Shown: positions 27,089 through 36,152 of the stretch, piece after piece | Numbering within the stretch: the first letter of the stretch is position 1 | Layout: each line of letters starts with the position of its first letter | Assembly (NCBI GenBank): GCA_018380885.1 | Contig: JAGZSY010000019.1 | Location: 1 to 64,000 of the forward strand | Length of the DNA stretch: 64,000 bases | Direction of reading: 5' to 3' | Origin: Enterocloster asparagiformis | Lineage (GTDB): Bacteria; Bacillota; Clostridia; Lachnospirales; Lachnospiraceae | Translations under genes and position numbers: made by a program | The notes under the pieces: model-generated | Told to the model about the DNA's origin: nothing | Database searches by the model: none | The model's input: only the letters and a program-made list of their open reading frames with translations

Positions 27089-27979
27089 TCAGCTGGACCG
27101 TTCGCCCATGAGAAAGGTGACGACCGCGCCCGCAACCGCGGCGGCAACGCCCAGGATCACAGTCAAGGGCGTTAAGTCCTTCAGCTGGGTGAACAGGCCG
27201 GTGTTGTAGAAAATGGCAAAGGGCGAGGCTGCGATCAGCCCCAGGATGGCGCAGTAGGTCGGCACAGCATAGCGCTTAAAGAGGAAGGTGATCAGCTTGG
27301 CGATGAGAAAAATTCCCAAAAGCACGCCGATCCCAAAGGGCGCCAGCAGGACCACGCCGTGGATTAAGCCAGGCATGTCCAACGCCTTCAGGGCGTCCAG
27401 AAAATTCTTGATGGTGTCGATGATGCCGTAGTAGTAGCCCAGTATCATCATCACCAGGGAGCCGCTGACGCCGGGAACCACCATGGTGGCGGAGGCTACG
27501 ACGCCCACGAGAAACAGGCAGATCAGGATGCCCGGGGTGGCGGAGAAGGTCTTTAACACTTCCTCGCCGGAGCTCAGAAGCGGAAGGAAGGCGGCCAGCG
27601 CGAACAATACGATGAAGGAGATGACCCCGCCGGCGCCGATGGAGCGGTGGCGATGGCGCATCTCCCGGCGTAGCGTGCCCACCAGCACAGGGACGCCGCC
27701 CAGAATCAGGCCCACAAAGGCCATGCAGGTCACAAAGGTGTGCTTGCTCAGCAGGTACTCGATGGCGTAGGTGAAGCCCACGATGCCGAGACCGCAGCCC
27801 AGAATGATGGGCAGCAGGGTGAGCAGGCTTTTTTTCCAGCTGGACAAAAGGTTTGAGATCGCCCCGATCAGCTTATCGTAGATTCCCAGGGAGACCGCCA
27901 TGGTGCCGCCGCTGACGCCGGGGATGATATTGGCGACGCCGATGAATATTCCCTTGATCATATCCATAACAAATGTCAT
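27089..27979 (-). CDS. popT: DUF368 polyprenyl-phosphate transporter (PopT family)
   Basis: The 296-residue membrane protein contains the paired motifs GVANIIPGVSGGTMAVSLG and TMVVPGVSGSLVMMILGYY, the duplicated PGVSGG hairpins of DUF368. This family recycles undecaprenyl phosphate across the membrane for cell-wall synthesis. I chose ATG 27979, preceded by AGAGGAAAC; an upstream in-frame ATG would add 14 hydrophilic residues. It converges with the M23 gene. Confidence 0.92.
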   Translation of the reverse strand: MTFVMDMIKGIFIGVANIIPGVSGGTMAVSLGIYDKLIGAISNLLSSWKKSLLTLLPIILGCGLGIVGFTYAIEYLLSKHTFVTCMAFVGLILGGVPVLVGTLRREMRHRHRSIGAGGVISFIVLFALAAFLPLLSSGEEVLKTFSATPGILICLFLVGVVASATMVVPGVSGSLVMMILGYYYGIIDTIKNFLDALKALDMPGLIHGVVLLAPFGIGVLLGIFLIAKLITFLFKRYAVPTYCAILGLIAASPFAIFYNTGLFTQLKDLTPLTVILGVAAAVAGAVVTFLMGERSS

Positions 27980-28164
27980 AATGTCGTTTCCTCTTTTCTC
28001 ATATTGCGGCAAAGTCCGCAAGGTTTATTATAGGAGAGAGGAACATGCCTGTCAAGAATTCTTTCTCCGCGGGAATTTTGCGGGTTTTTGAAAAAATATC
28101 TGTAATTTTACACTGAAATATGCTAAACTGAACCGATAGTCAAATACCCTGCAAGGGTTTGACG

Positions 28165-28187
28165 GGCCGGCCCAATATCCGGCCCGC
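28165..28187 (+). repeat. Hairpin in the rsmF leader
   Basis: GGGCCGG and CCGGCCC form a 7-bp stem around CCCAATAT in the 280-bp gap between popT and rsmF. The rest of that gap contains TATGCTAAACT (an extended -10-like sequence, about 28118-28128) and no gene. Confidence 0.4.
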
Positions 28188-28259
28188 TGACTTTTGGGGG
28201 AATCAATATACGCGCCGCCGGAGATCACAGGCCGGCGTCGGAAAGGAATATCCATATCC

Positions 28260-29870
28260 ATGAGAGCGGAATTGCTGCCGGAAGCGTTTGCCGGCAATAT
28301 GCGTGCCTTGCTGGGCGACGAGGAGTACACATCTTATATCGAGAGCTTTGAGGAGGACTGGAAGCCTGGGCTGCGGGCAAACGGTCTGAAAATCAGCCCG
28401 GAGGAGCTGAAGGCCATGCTGCCCTGGCGGCTGGAGCCAGTGCCATGGGCGGCCTCCGGGTTCTACTATGAGGCAGACCAGGCCAGACCGGCCAAGCATC
28501 CGGCCTACTACGCGGGCCTTTACTATCTCCAGGAGCCCAGCGCCATGACGCCGGGAGAGATGCTGCCGGTGGAGCCGGGGGACCGGGTGCTGGATCTGTG
28601 CGCAGCCCCCGGGGGGAAGAGCACCCAGCTGGGCGCCCGGCTTCAGGGCAGGGGACTTCTGGTGTCCAACGACATCAGCAATTCCAGGGCAAGGGCCCTG
28701 TTAAAGAATCTGGAGCTGGCCGGGGTGCCCAATATCTGCGTGACCAGCGAGAGTCCGAATAAGCTCTCGCAGGCGTTCCCGGAGTTTTTTGACAAGATCC
28801 TGGTGGACGCTCCCTGTTCCGGCGAGGGGATGTTCCGCAGGGACAGCGACATGGTGAAGGACTGGTCAAGCAGAGGGCCGGCCTACTATGGACCTTTGCA
28901 GCGGGAGATTCTGGCCGCAGCGGTCGCCATGCTGCGTCCCGGGGGATATATCCTGTATTCCACCTGCACCTTTTCCCGGGAGGAGGACGAGGAGACCGTG
29001 GCGTTCGCCCTGGAGCGCTTCCCGGATTTACAGCTGGTTCCCCTGGACGCCGGGCGGGTGCCCGGGGCCTGCGGCGGAATCGGACTGGACAAGTGTATGA
29101 GGCTGTTCCCGCACAGGATCAAGGGGGAAGGGCATTTCCTGGCCCTGATGCGAAAGGCGGAGCCGGACTGTGAAAAGGCGCGTGACGCTGGGGGGATGAC
29201 CCGGGGCGGGGCTTCGGCGGGGGGCCGCGATTCGGCCCGCGCCGGGAGTGCCGCGGGGGATTGCGCACCGGCCCGCGCCGGGAATGCCGCGGGGGATTGC
29301 GCATCGGCCCGCGCCGGGAATGCCGCGGGGGGCTGCGCACCGGCCCGTCCCGAGAGTGGCGCGGGAGCCGCGGCGACATCCCGGGGCCGCGATTCGGCCC
29401 GCAGCTCCCGGCGCCGCGGAAAAAGAGAAGGTGGAGCCGCGGAAAGCGCGGAAGGCCGGGAGGAGATGGAGCGGTTCCTGGGGCAGATTGCCATGCCGAT
29501 GCCGGAGGAGCGGCTGTCGGTGCGCCCGGAGGGCGTGTACCTTTTGCCGGAGGGGATGGAACGGCCGCCGTCCCTGCGCTTTCTGCGGACAGGCCTTTTG
29601 CTGGGCGAGCTGAAAAAGGGGCGGTTTGAGCCCTCCCAGGCGCTGGCGATGGCCCTTAAAAAAGAACAGTATCCTTTGACCGTGGACTTCTCCCTGGAGG
29701 ATGAGCGGGTGATCCGTTACCTCAAGGGTGAGACAGTCTCCCTGTCCGGGGGAGAGGAGCCGGTGAAGGGCTGGTGCCTGGTCTGCGCCGGAGGCTATCC
29801 GCTGGGCTGGGCCAAGGGCTCCGGCATGACCCTGAAGAACAAATATTATCCGGGGTGGCGGTGGCAGTGA
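28260..29870 (+). CDS. rsmF: rRNA (cytosine-C5-)-methyltransferase, RsmF/RsmB family
   Basis: The 536-residue protein has the NOL1/NOP2/Sun fold: SAM motif VLDLCAAPGGKSTQLGA, DAPCSGEGMFRRD (catalytic Cys) and LYSTCTFSREEDEETV (second Cys). The C-terminal part ends with a PUA-like domain (KGWCLVCAGGYPLGWAKG). It modifies 16S or 23S rRNA cytosines. Between the domains lies an unusual Ala/Arg/Gly/Cys-rich stretch of about 90 residues with 12-residue repeats, absent from typical homologues. Start 28260 matches the family start. Confidence 0.9.
   Translation: MRAELLPEAFAGNMRALLGDEEYTSYIESFEEDWKPGLRANGLKISPEELKAMLPWRLEPVPWAASGFYYEADQARPAKHPAYYAGLYYLQEPSAMTPGEMLPVEPGDRVLDLCAAPGGKSTQLGARLQGRGLLVSNDISNSRARALLKNLELAGVPNICVTSESPNKLSQAFPEFFDKILVDAPCSGEGMFRRDSDMVKDWSSRGPAYYGPLQREILAAAVAMLRPGGYILYSTCTFSREEDEETVAFALERFPDLQLVPLDAGRVPGACGGIGLDKCMRLFPHRIKGEGHFLALMRKAEPDCEKARDAGGMTRGGASAGGRDSARAGSAAGDCAPARAGNAAGDCASARAGNAAGGCAPARPESGAGAAATSRGRDSARSSRRRGKREGGAAESAEGREEMERFLGQIAMPMPEERLSVRPEGVYLLPEGMERPPSLRFLRTGLLLGELKKGRFEPSQALAMALKKEQYPLTVDFSLEDERVIRYLKGETVSLSGGEEPVKGWCLVCAGGYPLGWAKGSGMTLKNKYYPGWRWQ
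29235..29369 (+). repeat. 36-bp in-frame repeats in rsmF
   Basis: Three full 36-bp units (29235, 29271, 29307) and a degenerate fourth encode ARAG-x-AAG-x-CA-x. Units are nearly identical, implying recent expansion. They lie in the linker between the methyltransferase and PUA-like parts. Confidence 0.9.
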
Positions 29871-29887
29871 GAGAGGAGACGCATCAG

Positions 29888-30631
29888 ATGGCAGAGCAGA
29901 AGAAAACAACGATCCGGCTTGATAAATTTTTAACGGAAATGGGGCAGGGCACCCGCAGCCAGGTGAAGGAGATGGCCCGCAAGGGAAGAATTGCTGTGAA
30001 CGGCCAGGTGGTCCGGCAGGCGGATGTGAAGATCGACCCGGAGGCGGATAATATCTGTCTGGACGGGGCCCGGGTGGCCTATGCGCGCACGGAATACTAT
30101 ATGCTCAACAAACCCCAGGGGGTGGTGTCCGCCACCGAGGACGGGCGCTATCGGACCGTGACGGAGCTGATCACGGGAGCGCTGCGCAGCGATCTTTTTC
30201 CCGTGGGACGGCTGGACATAGACACCGAGGGGCTGCTGCTCCTGACAAATGACGGAGCGCTGGCCCACAGCCTGCTGTCCCCCAAAAAGCATGTGGACAA
30301 GGTCTATTTCGCCAGGATCGAGGGCCGACTGCCCGAGGACGCCTGCGACCGCGTGATGGCGGGCCTTGTGCTGGAGGACGGCACCAAAACCCTTCCGGCT
30401 TTGCTGGAAATTATGGAACCAGGCCAGGTGCGCCTGACCATCCGGGAGGGGAAATTCCACCAGGTTAAGCGCATGTTCGAGGCGATGGGCTGCCGGGTGA
30501 CCTACTTAAAACGCCTGTCCATGGGGCCGCTGACTCTGGACCCCGCGCTGGCTCCGGGGGAGTACCGGCCGTTAACGGAGAGGGAAATCCGGGCGCTTCA
30601 GGGTTGCCAGGAAACGCAAAAGCGGGTATAA
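29888..30631 (+). CDS. Pseudouridine synthase, RsuA/RluB/RluF type
   Basis: The 247-residue protein has an N-terminal S4 RNA-binding domain (IRLDKFLTEMGQGTRSQVKE) and a catalytic domain with LNKPQGVVSA and the GRLDIDTEGLLLLTNDG motif, whose Asp is the nucleophile. It isomerises a specific uridine in 16S or 23S rRNA. I set the start at 29888 behind GAGAGGAGA. It follows rsmF by 17 bp, making a two-gene rRNA-modification unit. Confidence 0.93.
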   Translation: MAEQKKTTIRLDKFLTEMGQGTRSQVKEMARKGRIAVNGQVVRQADVKIDPEADNICLDGARVAYARTEYYMLNKPQGVVSATEDGRYRTVTELITGALRSDLFPVGRLDIDTEGLLLLTNDGALAHSLLSPKKHVDKVYFARIEGRLPEDACDRVMAGLVLEDGTKTLPALLEIMEPGQVRLTIREGKFHQVKRMFEAMGCRVTYLKRLSMGPLTLDPALAPGEYRPLTEREIRALQGCQETQKRV

Positions 30632-30665
30632 CTATAGACAGACAGAATAAAAAGGATGTGGACCA

Positions 30666-31331
30666 ATGGGATTAAAACATAAAAAAGCGGTTATCTTTGA
30701 TTTAGACGGAACTCTTGTGGACTCCATGTGGATGTGGAAGAGCATTGATATCGAGTACCTGGAGCGCCACGGCCATTCCTGCCCGGACGATCTGCAAAAG
30801 GCCATCGAGGGCATGAGCTTTACGGAGACAGCCGCCTACTTTAAAAACCGGTTTGAGCTGCCGGATTCCCTGGACCAGATCAAGGCGGCCTGGACCGAGA
30901 TGTGCATTGAAAAGTACCGGAACGACGTGCCCTTAAAGCCAGGGGCCAGAGCCTTTCTGGACCGCGCCGCGGATTTGGGCATGAAAGCGGGCATCGCCAC
31001 CAGCAACGGCCGGGCCATGGTGGACGCGGTGCTGGAGTCGCTGGGCATCCGGGCGTATTTTCAGGTGGTGGCAACGGCCTGCGAGGTGGCGGCCGGCAAG
31101 CCCGCGCCCGACATCTATCTGAACGTGGCCGGAAGATTAGGCGTGAGCCCGGAGGAATGCCTGGTGTTTGAGGATATCCCGGCCGGCATCCGGGCCGGAA
31201 AGCGTGCGGGTATGACCGTCTTTGCCGTGGAGGATGAATTCTCCCGCCACATGCGGGAGGAGAAGGCCGCGCTGGCGGACTATTATATCAACGATTACTA
31301 CGAGATGCTGGATTATCTGAAAGAAGCGTAA
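30666..31331 (+). CDS. HAD-superfamily phosphatase/phosphomutase
   Basis: The 221-residue protein has HAD motif I VIFDLDGTLVDSM, motif II ATSNG, the Lys in AAGKPAPDIY and motif IV VFEDIPAGIRAG. The helical cap at residues 20-85 places it in the beta-phosphoglucomutase-like subfamily IA. The substrate is unknown; sugar phosphates are most likely. It lies 34 bp after the pseudouridine synthase and 14 bp before an SDR gene. Confidence 0.9.
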   Translation: MGLKHKKAVIFDLDGTLVDSMWMWKSIDIEYLERHGHSCPDDLQKAIEGMSFTETAAYFKNRFELPDSLDQIKAAWTEMCIEKYRNDVPLKPGARAFLDRAADLGMKAGIATSNGRAMVDAVLESLGIRAYFQVVATACEVAAGKPAPDIYLNVAGRLGVSPEECLVFEDIPAGIRAGKRAGMTVFAVEDEFSRHMREEKAALADYYINDYYEMLDYLKEA

Positions 31332-31345
31332 GGAGGCATTGTTCA

Positions 31346-32104
31346 ATGAAGATAGCGGTTATTACGGGCGCGTCCTCGGGCATGGGGCGCGAGATGGTTT
31401 TGCAGCTGTCGGATCACTTTCCGGGCTTTGACGAGATGTGGGTGATCGCCCGGCGGGAGGACAGGCTGCGGGAGCTGGCCGCCCAGTGTCCGGTGCGGCT
31501 TCGGTGTTTCTCCCTGGATCTGGCCAAGGAGGAGGATTTGCAGGTGCTGCAGGAAGCCCTGCGGACACACCGGCCGGATGTGAAATATCTGGTGAACGCG
31601 GCCGGATACGGCAAGATCGGCCCTGTGGGCTCTCTGGCGCGGGGGGACGAGTTCGGGATGGTGCGGGTAAACTGCGAGTCCCTGATTGCCGTGACCCACC
31701 TGGTGCTGCCCTATATGGCCCACAACAGCCGGATTCTCATGTTCGCCTCGGCGGCGGCCTTCCTGCCCCAGCCGGATTTCGCCGTGTACGCGGCCACCAA
31801 GTCCTTTGTGCTCAGCTACTCTCGGGCGCTGAACGAGGAGCTGCGGGACCGGGATATCGCGGTGACCGCTGTGTGCCCGGGGCCGGTGAAAACGGAGTTT
31901 TTCGACATCGCGGAGACTACGGGGGAGATTCCGCTGTACAAGATGCTGGTGATGGCCAGCCCCCGCCGGGTGGTCCGAAGGGCCATCCAGGACAGTATTG
32001 TGAAGCGCGATGTGTCGGTGTACGGCCTGACCATGAAGGCGTTTCATCTTCTGGCCAAGGTGCTGCCCCACCGGCTGCTTCTATACGTGATGAGAAAATT
32101 TTGA
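31346..32104 (+). CDS. Short-chain dehydrogenase/reductase
   Basis: The 252-residue protein has the Rossmann motif TGASSGMGREM, NAAGYGKIG, and the catalytic Ser (FASAAAF) with YAATK (Tyr-x-x-x-Lys). A C-terminal amphipathic/hydrophobic helix (VLPHRLLLYVMRKF) may touch the membrane. The ARREDR after beta-2 suggests NADPH preference. It belongs to the DltE/YqjQ-like classical SDRs with unknown substrate, in line with HAD and pseudouridine synthase genes. Confidence 0.9.
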   Translation: MKIAVITGASSGMGREMVLQLSDHFPGFDEMWVIARREDRLRELAAQCPVRLRCFSLDLAKEEDLQVLQEALRTHRPDVKYLVNAAGYGKIGPVGSLARGDEFGMVRVNCESLIAVTHLVLPYMAHNSRILMFASAAAFLPQPDFAVYAATKSFVLSYSRALNEELRDRDIAVTAVCPGPVKTEFFDIAETTGEIPLYKMLVMASPRRVVRRAIQDSIVKRDVSVYGLTMKAFHLLAKVLPHRLLLYVMRKF

Positions 32105-32125
32105 GAGACAGGAGAAAGAGCGCCC

Positions 32126-33106
32126 ATGCAGACACTGATTGTCACTCCCAACGAGGCCGGACAGCGTCTGGACAAGCTGCTGGCAAAATACATGAATCAG
32201 GCCGGGAAAGGGTTTCTGTACAAGATGATGCGCAAGAAGAACATCACCCTGAACGGGAAAAAGTGCGACGGCTCGGAGCGCCTGGACGAGGGCGATGAGA
32301 TCCGGCTGTTCCTGGCCGACGAGACCATTGCGAAATTTACCGGCGGCGTGGAGAAAAAACCGATTTCCGGATATTATCCAAAACCGGATATTATTTATGA
32401 GGACAGCCACATTCTGGTGGTGAACAAGCCGGCCGGGCTTTTGAGCCAGAAAGCGCGGGAGGACGACACCTCCCTGAACGAGGCGATCTTAAACTATCTG
32501 ATCGACTCCGGCCATATGCCGGTGGAGCAGCTGCGCACCTTCCGGCCATCCATCTGCAACCGGCTGGACCGCAATACCAGCGGTCTGGTGGTGGCCGGCC
32601 GGTCCCTGGCCGGGCTGCAGGTCATGAACGCGGTGTTCAAGGACAGGAGCATCCACAAATATTACCAGTGCATCGTCAAGGGAATCATTGAAGAGAAGCA
32701 GCTGATCGCCGGGTTCCTGCGCAAGGATGAGGCGGCCAATACGGTGGAGATTTATCCGCTGGAGGTGGAGGACAGCGTGCCGATTATGACCGAGTACCTC
32801 CCCCTGGCCAGGGGCGGAGGCTTCACCCGCCTCCAGGTGACCCTGATCACCGGGCGCAGCCATCAGATCCGCGCCCACCTGGCCTCCATTGGCCATCCGA
32901 TTCTGGGCGATTTCAAATACGGCGACAGAGCCTTAAACGAGGCGATGAAAAAGCGCTACGGGCTCCGCTCCCAGCTGCTGCACTCCTGGAAGCTGGTGAT
33001 GCCGGAGGATTTGGCCGCGCCCCTGGATTACCTGGCCGGGCGGGAATTTTTCGCCCCGCTGCCGGAGCGGTTTGCCCAGGTGCTGGAGGGGGAGAAAATC
33101 CGCTGA
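32126..33106 (+). CDS. Pseudouridine synthase, RluA/RluC/RluD family
   Basis: The 326-residue protein has an S4 domain (AGQRLDKLLAKYMNQAG), a linker, and the RluA catalytic core with NKPAGLLSQK, CNRLDRNTSGLVVAG (nucleophile Asp) and TGRSHQIRAHLASIGHPILGD. It modifies 23S rRNA uridines. It is the second pseudouridine synthase in this run of genes and starts 21 bp after the SDR gene. Confidence 0.94.
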   Translation: MQTLIVTPNEAGQRLDKLLAKYMNQAGKGFLYKMMRKKNITLNGKKCDGSERLDEGDEIRLFLADETIAKFTGGVEKKPISGYYPKPDIIYEDSHILVVNKPAGLLSQKAREDDTSLNEAILNYLIDSGHMPVEQLRTFRPSICNRLDRNTSGLVVAGRSLAGLQVMNAVFKDRSIHKYYQCIVKGIIEEKQLIAGFLRKDEAANTVEIYPLEVEDSVPIMTEYLPLARGGGFTRLQVTLITGRSHQIRAHLASIGHPILGDFKYGDRALNEAMKKRYGLRSQLLHSWKLVMPEDLAAPLDYLAGREFFAPLPERFAQVLEGEKIR

Positions 33107-33171
33107 CGGAGCCGTGACGGCGGTTTGCTGCGGCAACTCGACGGGATTTTCCAGCGAATCCCAGCCGGTTC

Positions 33172-33201
33172 TTGACAGACCGGCGGTTCGCGGGTTATGA
33201 T
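33172..33201 (+). promoter_or_regulatory. Promoter of trpS
   Basis: TTGACA (33172-33177), an 18-bp spacer and TATGAT (33196-33201). The leader to the start codon is about 55 nt, too short for a T-box. Confidence 0.75.
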
Positions 33202-33264
33202 AATACAAGCTGACAAAAGGGCGGAGGCGGCAGGGCCGCGGCGCCTGAGAAGATAGAGAGGGCA

Positions 33265-34365
33265 ATGATAGATATGGGAAAAATCATACTGACAGGTGAC
33301 CGCCCCACGGGACGGCTTCACGTAGGACATTATGTGGGTTCTTTAAAGCGCAGGGTGGAACTGCAGAACTCGGGAGAATTTGATGAGATTTACATCATGA
33401 TCGCGGATGCCCAGGCGTTGACCGACAATGCGGACAACCCTGAGAAGGTGCGCCAGAACATTATCGAGGTGGCGCTGGATTACCTGGCCTGCGGCCTGGA
33501 CCCGGAGAAATCCGTGCTGTTCATCCAGTCCCAGATTCCCGAGCTGTGCGAGATGACGTTCTACTATATGGATCTGGTGACGGTTTCGCGCCTTCAGCGC
33601 AACCCCACCGTGAAGTCCGAGATTCAGATGCGCAATTTTGAGGCCAGCATCCCGGTGGGCTTTTTTACCTACCCCATCAGCCAGGCGGCGGACATCACGG
33701 CGTTCAAGGCCACCACAGTGCCGGTGGGAGAGGACCAGGCACCCATGATCGAGCAGACCAGGGAGATCGTGCACAAGTTCAACAGCGTGTACGGCGAGAC
33801 GCTGGTGGAGCCGGACATTCTGCTGCCCGACAACAAGGCCTGTCTGCGCCTGCCCGGCATCGACGGCAAGGCCAAGATGAGCAAGTCCCTGGGCAACTGC
33901 ATCTACCTGTCCGACACCGAGGACGAGGTGAAGAAAAAGATCATGTCCATGTTCACTGACCCCAACCACCTGCGGGTGGAGGACCCCGGAACGGTGGAGG
34001 GCAACCCGGTGTTCATCTATCTGGATGCGTTCTGCCGGGACGAGCATTTCGCCAAGTATCTGCCGGATTACAAGAATCTGGACGAGCTGAAGGCCCACTA
34101 CACCAGAGGCGGCCTGGGCGATGTGAAGGTGAAGCGCTTCTTAAACAGCGTACTGCAGGAGGAGTTAGAGCCGATCCGCAGCCGCCGCAAGGAGATCGCC
34201 AGGGATATCCCGGCGGTATACCGGATTCTCGAGGAGGGCAGCAAGAAGGCCCGCGCCAAGGCTTCCGAGACCCTGGCGGAAATGAAGCGCGCCATGAAGA
34301 TCAACTATTTTGAGGACATGGAGCTGATTGAGGAGCAGGCAAAGCGGTTTAACTCCGAGGCGTAA
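33265..34365 (+). CDS. trpS: Tryptophanyl-tRNA synthetase
   Basis: The 366-residue class I synthetase has [19 protein letters not shown] (HIGH-type motif) and [11 protein letters not shown] (KMSKS). It charges tRNA-Trp in the cytosol. The D-R-P-T-G form and length fit the longer clostridial TrpS type. The start is ambiguous: the ATG at 33265 is only 2 bases from GAGAGG, while ATG 33274 (MGKIILTG) is 11 bases away. It has its own promoter and terminator. Confidence 0.96.
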   Translation: MIDMGKIILTGDRPTGRLHVGHYVGSLKRRVELQNSGEFDEIYIMIADAQALTDNADNPEKVRQNIIEVALDYLACGLDPEKSVLFIQSQIPELCEMTFYYMDLVTVSRLQRNPTVKSEIQMRNFEASIPVGFFTYPISQAADITAFKATTVPVGEDQAPMIEQTREIVHKFNSVYGETLVEPDILLPDNKACLRLPGIDGKAKMSKSLGNCIYLSDTEDEVKKKIMSMFTDPNHLRVEDPGTVEGNPVFIYLDAFCRDEHFAKYLPDYKNLDELKAHYTRGGLGDVKVKRFLNSVLQEELEPIRSRRKEIARDIPAVYRILEEGSKKARAKASETLAEMKRAMKINYFEDMELIEEQAKRFNSEA

Positions 34366-34388
34366 AAACGTTCATCATGTCTGTAAGC

Positions 34389-34425
34389 ACGGCCGGCGTC
34401 CAGGAAAACGGAGCCGGCCGTTTTT
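34389..34425 (+). terminator. Terminator of trpS
   Basis: ACGGCCGGC (34389-34397) pairs with GCCGGCCGT (34413-34421), followed by TTTTT. Confidence 0.85.
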
Positions 34426-34473
34426 GCGCGCATAAGGGCCTGTTTCCGGGTTGGAAATTTTTTCAGATGCCGC

Positions 34474-34504
34474 TTGACTCTTCCCTAAGGGCAGAGCCTA
34501 TACT
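34474..34504 (+). promoter_or_regulatory. MerR-type promoter/operator
   Basis: TTGACT (34474-34479) and TATACT (34499-34504) are separated by 19 bp, the overlong spacer typical of MerR-controlled promoters. A dyad centred at 34487 (34476-34498, 9 of 11 pairs) fills the spacer. It sits 46 bp before the merR gene, so autoregulation is likely. Confidence 0.8.
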
Positions 34505-34550
34505 TTCATTAGATTCGAATCGGAAATCATGGTGACGGAGGTAAGGTACT

Positions 34551-35354
34551 ATGTTGAGCATCGGACAGATGTCGAAGATCTGCGGGGTCAGCGTCAAGAC
34601 GCTGCGCCATTACGACAAAATCGGGCTGCTGCGGCCGGAACAGACGGATGTGTTTACCGGCTACCGCTATTACGACGAGTCCCAGATCGGGATTATGCTG
34701 CTGATCGCCCGCTACAAGCGGTACGGCCTGTCCCTGTCCCAGATTCAGGAGCTCCTTTCAATTCAGGACCAGCACATTTTGATGAAAAAGCTGAGGCAGC
34801 AGCGCTTCCGGCTGGAACGGGAGATGGAACATATTTCCATCACCATCCGGGAGATGGAGCAGCACCTCGGCCAGTTTGAAAGGACAGGTGACATTATGAG
34901 TTATCAGAACAACTATGAGGTGAACTTGGCAGACAGCGGGGAGCAGGTGCTTCTGACCTGCCGCGGCACCATGTCGGTGGAGGATTTCGGCCGTTACTAC
35001 GGAAAGCTTTACGAGACGGTGGCCAGGGAGCGCCTGGAGGTGAACGGCGTGGTGCTGGCCATCTACCACGACAAGGAGTTCGACCCTGCGTTCAGCGATA
35101 TCGAGGTGGGAGTGGGAATCTGCGACCGTTCCAGAGCTACCTGCGTGCTGCCGGCGCAGACCTGCGCCAAAACCACCCATGTGGGCCCTTACTCCGGACT
35201 GCCCGATGCCTACGGGGCCATAGTGAACTGGATCAACACCAACGGCTACGAGATGAACGGGATGCCCTACGAGATTTACATCAAGACTCAGTTCGACAAG
35301 CTGCCGCCCCAGGAATGGGTGACGGACATCTATTTTCCGGTGAAAAAGAAGTAA
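34551..35354 (+). CDS. MerR family regulator with GyrI-like effector domain
   Basis: The 267-residue protein has an N-terminal MerR winged helix (MLSIGQMSKICGVSVKTLRHYDKIGLLRP), a coiled-coil dimerisation helix (about 75-115) and a C-terminal GyrI/BmrR-like small-molecule-binding domain with THVGPYSGLPDAYGAIVNWI and YEIYIKTQ. This is the architecture of multidrug-responsive activators such as BmrR. No efflux gene follows; it is monocistronic, so its targets other than itself must lie elsewhere. Confidence 0.92.
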   Translation: MLSIGQMSKICGVSVKTLRHYDKIGLLRPEQTDVFTGYRYYDESQIGIMLLIARYKRYGLSLSQIQELLSIQDQHILMKKLRQQRFRLEREMEHISITIREMEQHLGQFERTGDIMSYQNNYEVNLADSGEQVLLTCRGTMSVEDFGRYYGKLYETVARERLEVNGVVLAIYHDKEFDPAFSDIEVGVGICDRSRATCVLPAQTCAKTTHVGPYSGLPDAYGAIVNWINTNGYEMNGMPYEIYIKTQFDKLPPQEWVTDIYFPVKKK

Positions 35355-35364
35355 TGGAAATACC

Positions 35365-35400
35365 AAAAAAGCCGTCTGCGCGATTGCAGGCGGCTTTTTT
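35365..35400 (+). terminator. Terminator of the merR gene
   Basis: GCCGTCTGC (35371-35379) pairs with GCAGGCGGC (35386-35394), flanked by A6 and T6, so it could work in both directions. Confidence 0.9.
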
Positions 35401-35414
35401 GCCCCCTGGTCCAC

Positions 35415-35443
35415 TTGTGATTCGCCGGCTAATCTGTTATACT
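35415..35443 (+). promoter_or_regulatory. Promoter of recU
   Basis: TTGTGA (35415-35420), a 17-bp spacer and TATACT (35438-35443). Confidence 0.65.
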
Positions 35444-35491
35444 GTTTGTCAGTAATAACCGCGGTAAAAGGGACAGAAAGGAATACGTACA

Positions 35492-36055
35492 ATGGGAACC
35501 TGGAACAGCCGGGGCCTGCGAGGCTCCACACTGGAGGATTTGATCAATCACACAAACGAGAGCTACCGGGAGAAGCGGCTGGCTCTGATCCAGAAGATAC
35601 CCACCCCCATCACCCCCATCGAGATCGACAAGCAGAGCCGCCACATCACCCTGGCCTATTTTGACCAGAAGAGCACGGTGGACTACATCGGCGCGGTTCA
35701 GGGAATCCCCGTCTGCTTTGACGCCAAGGAGTGCGCGGCGTCCACATTTTCCCTGCAAAACATACATCCCCACCAGATCCGGTTTATGAAGGAATTCGAA
35801 GCCCAGGGTGGGATTGCGTTTATCATTGTATATTATACGGCTCTGGACGAGATGTATTATCTGCCCTTCGCCCAGGTGGAAGGCTTCTGGAACAGGATGG
35901 AGAGCGGAGGCCGCAAGAGCTTTACCTACGACGAGGTGGACAAGCGCTACCGCATCCGCAGATTCCGGGATATGCTGGTCCACTATCTGGAGCAGATTCA
36001 GATGGATCTGGACAGCCGCCAGGGCGCGGACAAAGGCCAAGGGGCTGAAAAATGA
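35492..36055 (+). CDS. recU: Holliday junction resolvase RecU
   Basis: The 187-residue protein contains STVDYIGAVQGIPVCFDAKE, the catalytic PD-(D/E)xK-type core of RecU, and ends with a basic/acidic helix. It cleaves Holliday junctions during recombination and chromosome segregation. The N-terminal MGTWNSRGLRGSTLEDLINH matches the family's flexible NRG-type start. Its usual neighbour ponA is not here. The stop codon abuts the hisZ promoter. Confidence 0.93.
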   Translation: MGTWNSRGLRGSTLEDLINHTNESYREKRLALIQKIPTPITPIEIDKQSRHITLAYFDQKSTVDYIGAVQGIPVCFDAKECAASTFSLQNIHPHQIRFMKEFEAQGGIAFIIVYYTALDEMYYLPFAQVEGFWNRMESGGRKSFTYDEVDKRYRIRRFRDMLVHYLEQIQMDLDSRQGADKGQGAEK

Positions 36056-36084
36056 TTGACAAGTCCGGCGTTGTCCCCTATAAT
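36056..36084 (+). promoter_or_regulatory. Consensus promoter of the his operon
   Basis: TTGACA (36056-36061), a 17-bp spacer and TATAAT (36079-36084) match the vegetative consensus exactly. The -35 box begins at the base after the recU stop. The leader of about 60 nt is too short for a T-box. Confidence 0.9.
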
Positions 36085-36152
36085 GAAACGCATACGTTAT
36101 CGAATTATCACTTTACCACATAAAAGTAAAAAGGATGGAATCGAGAGAAGCT

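Noticed and set aside
29235..29369. Frameshift or assembly error in rsmF
   Set aside because: The frame stays open through the repeats and the PUA-like end is intact, so it is an in-frame insertion.
33202..33264. T-box or tryptophan leader before trpS
   Set aside because: Only about 55 nt separate the transcription start from the gene, with no specifier loop or antiterminator bulge.
34551..35354. Drug-efflux operon
   Set aside because: Only the regulator is present. A terminator follows and the next gene is recU.
36085..36152. Histidine T-box or leader peptide before hisZ
   Set aside because: The leader is too short and shows no run of His codons.
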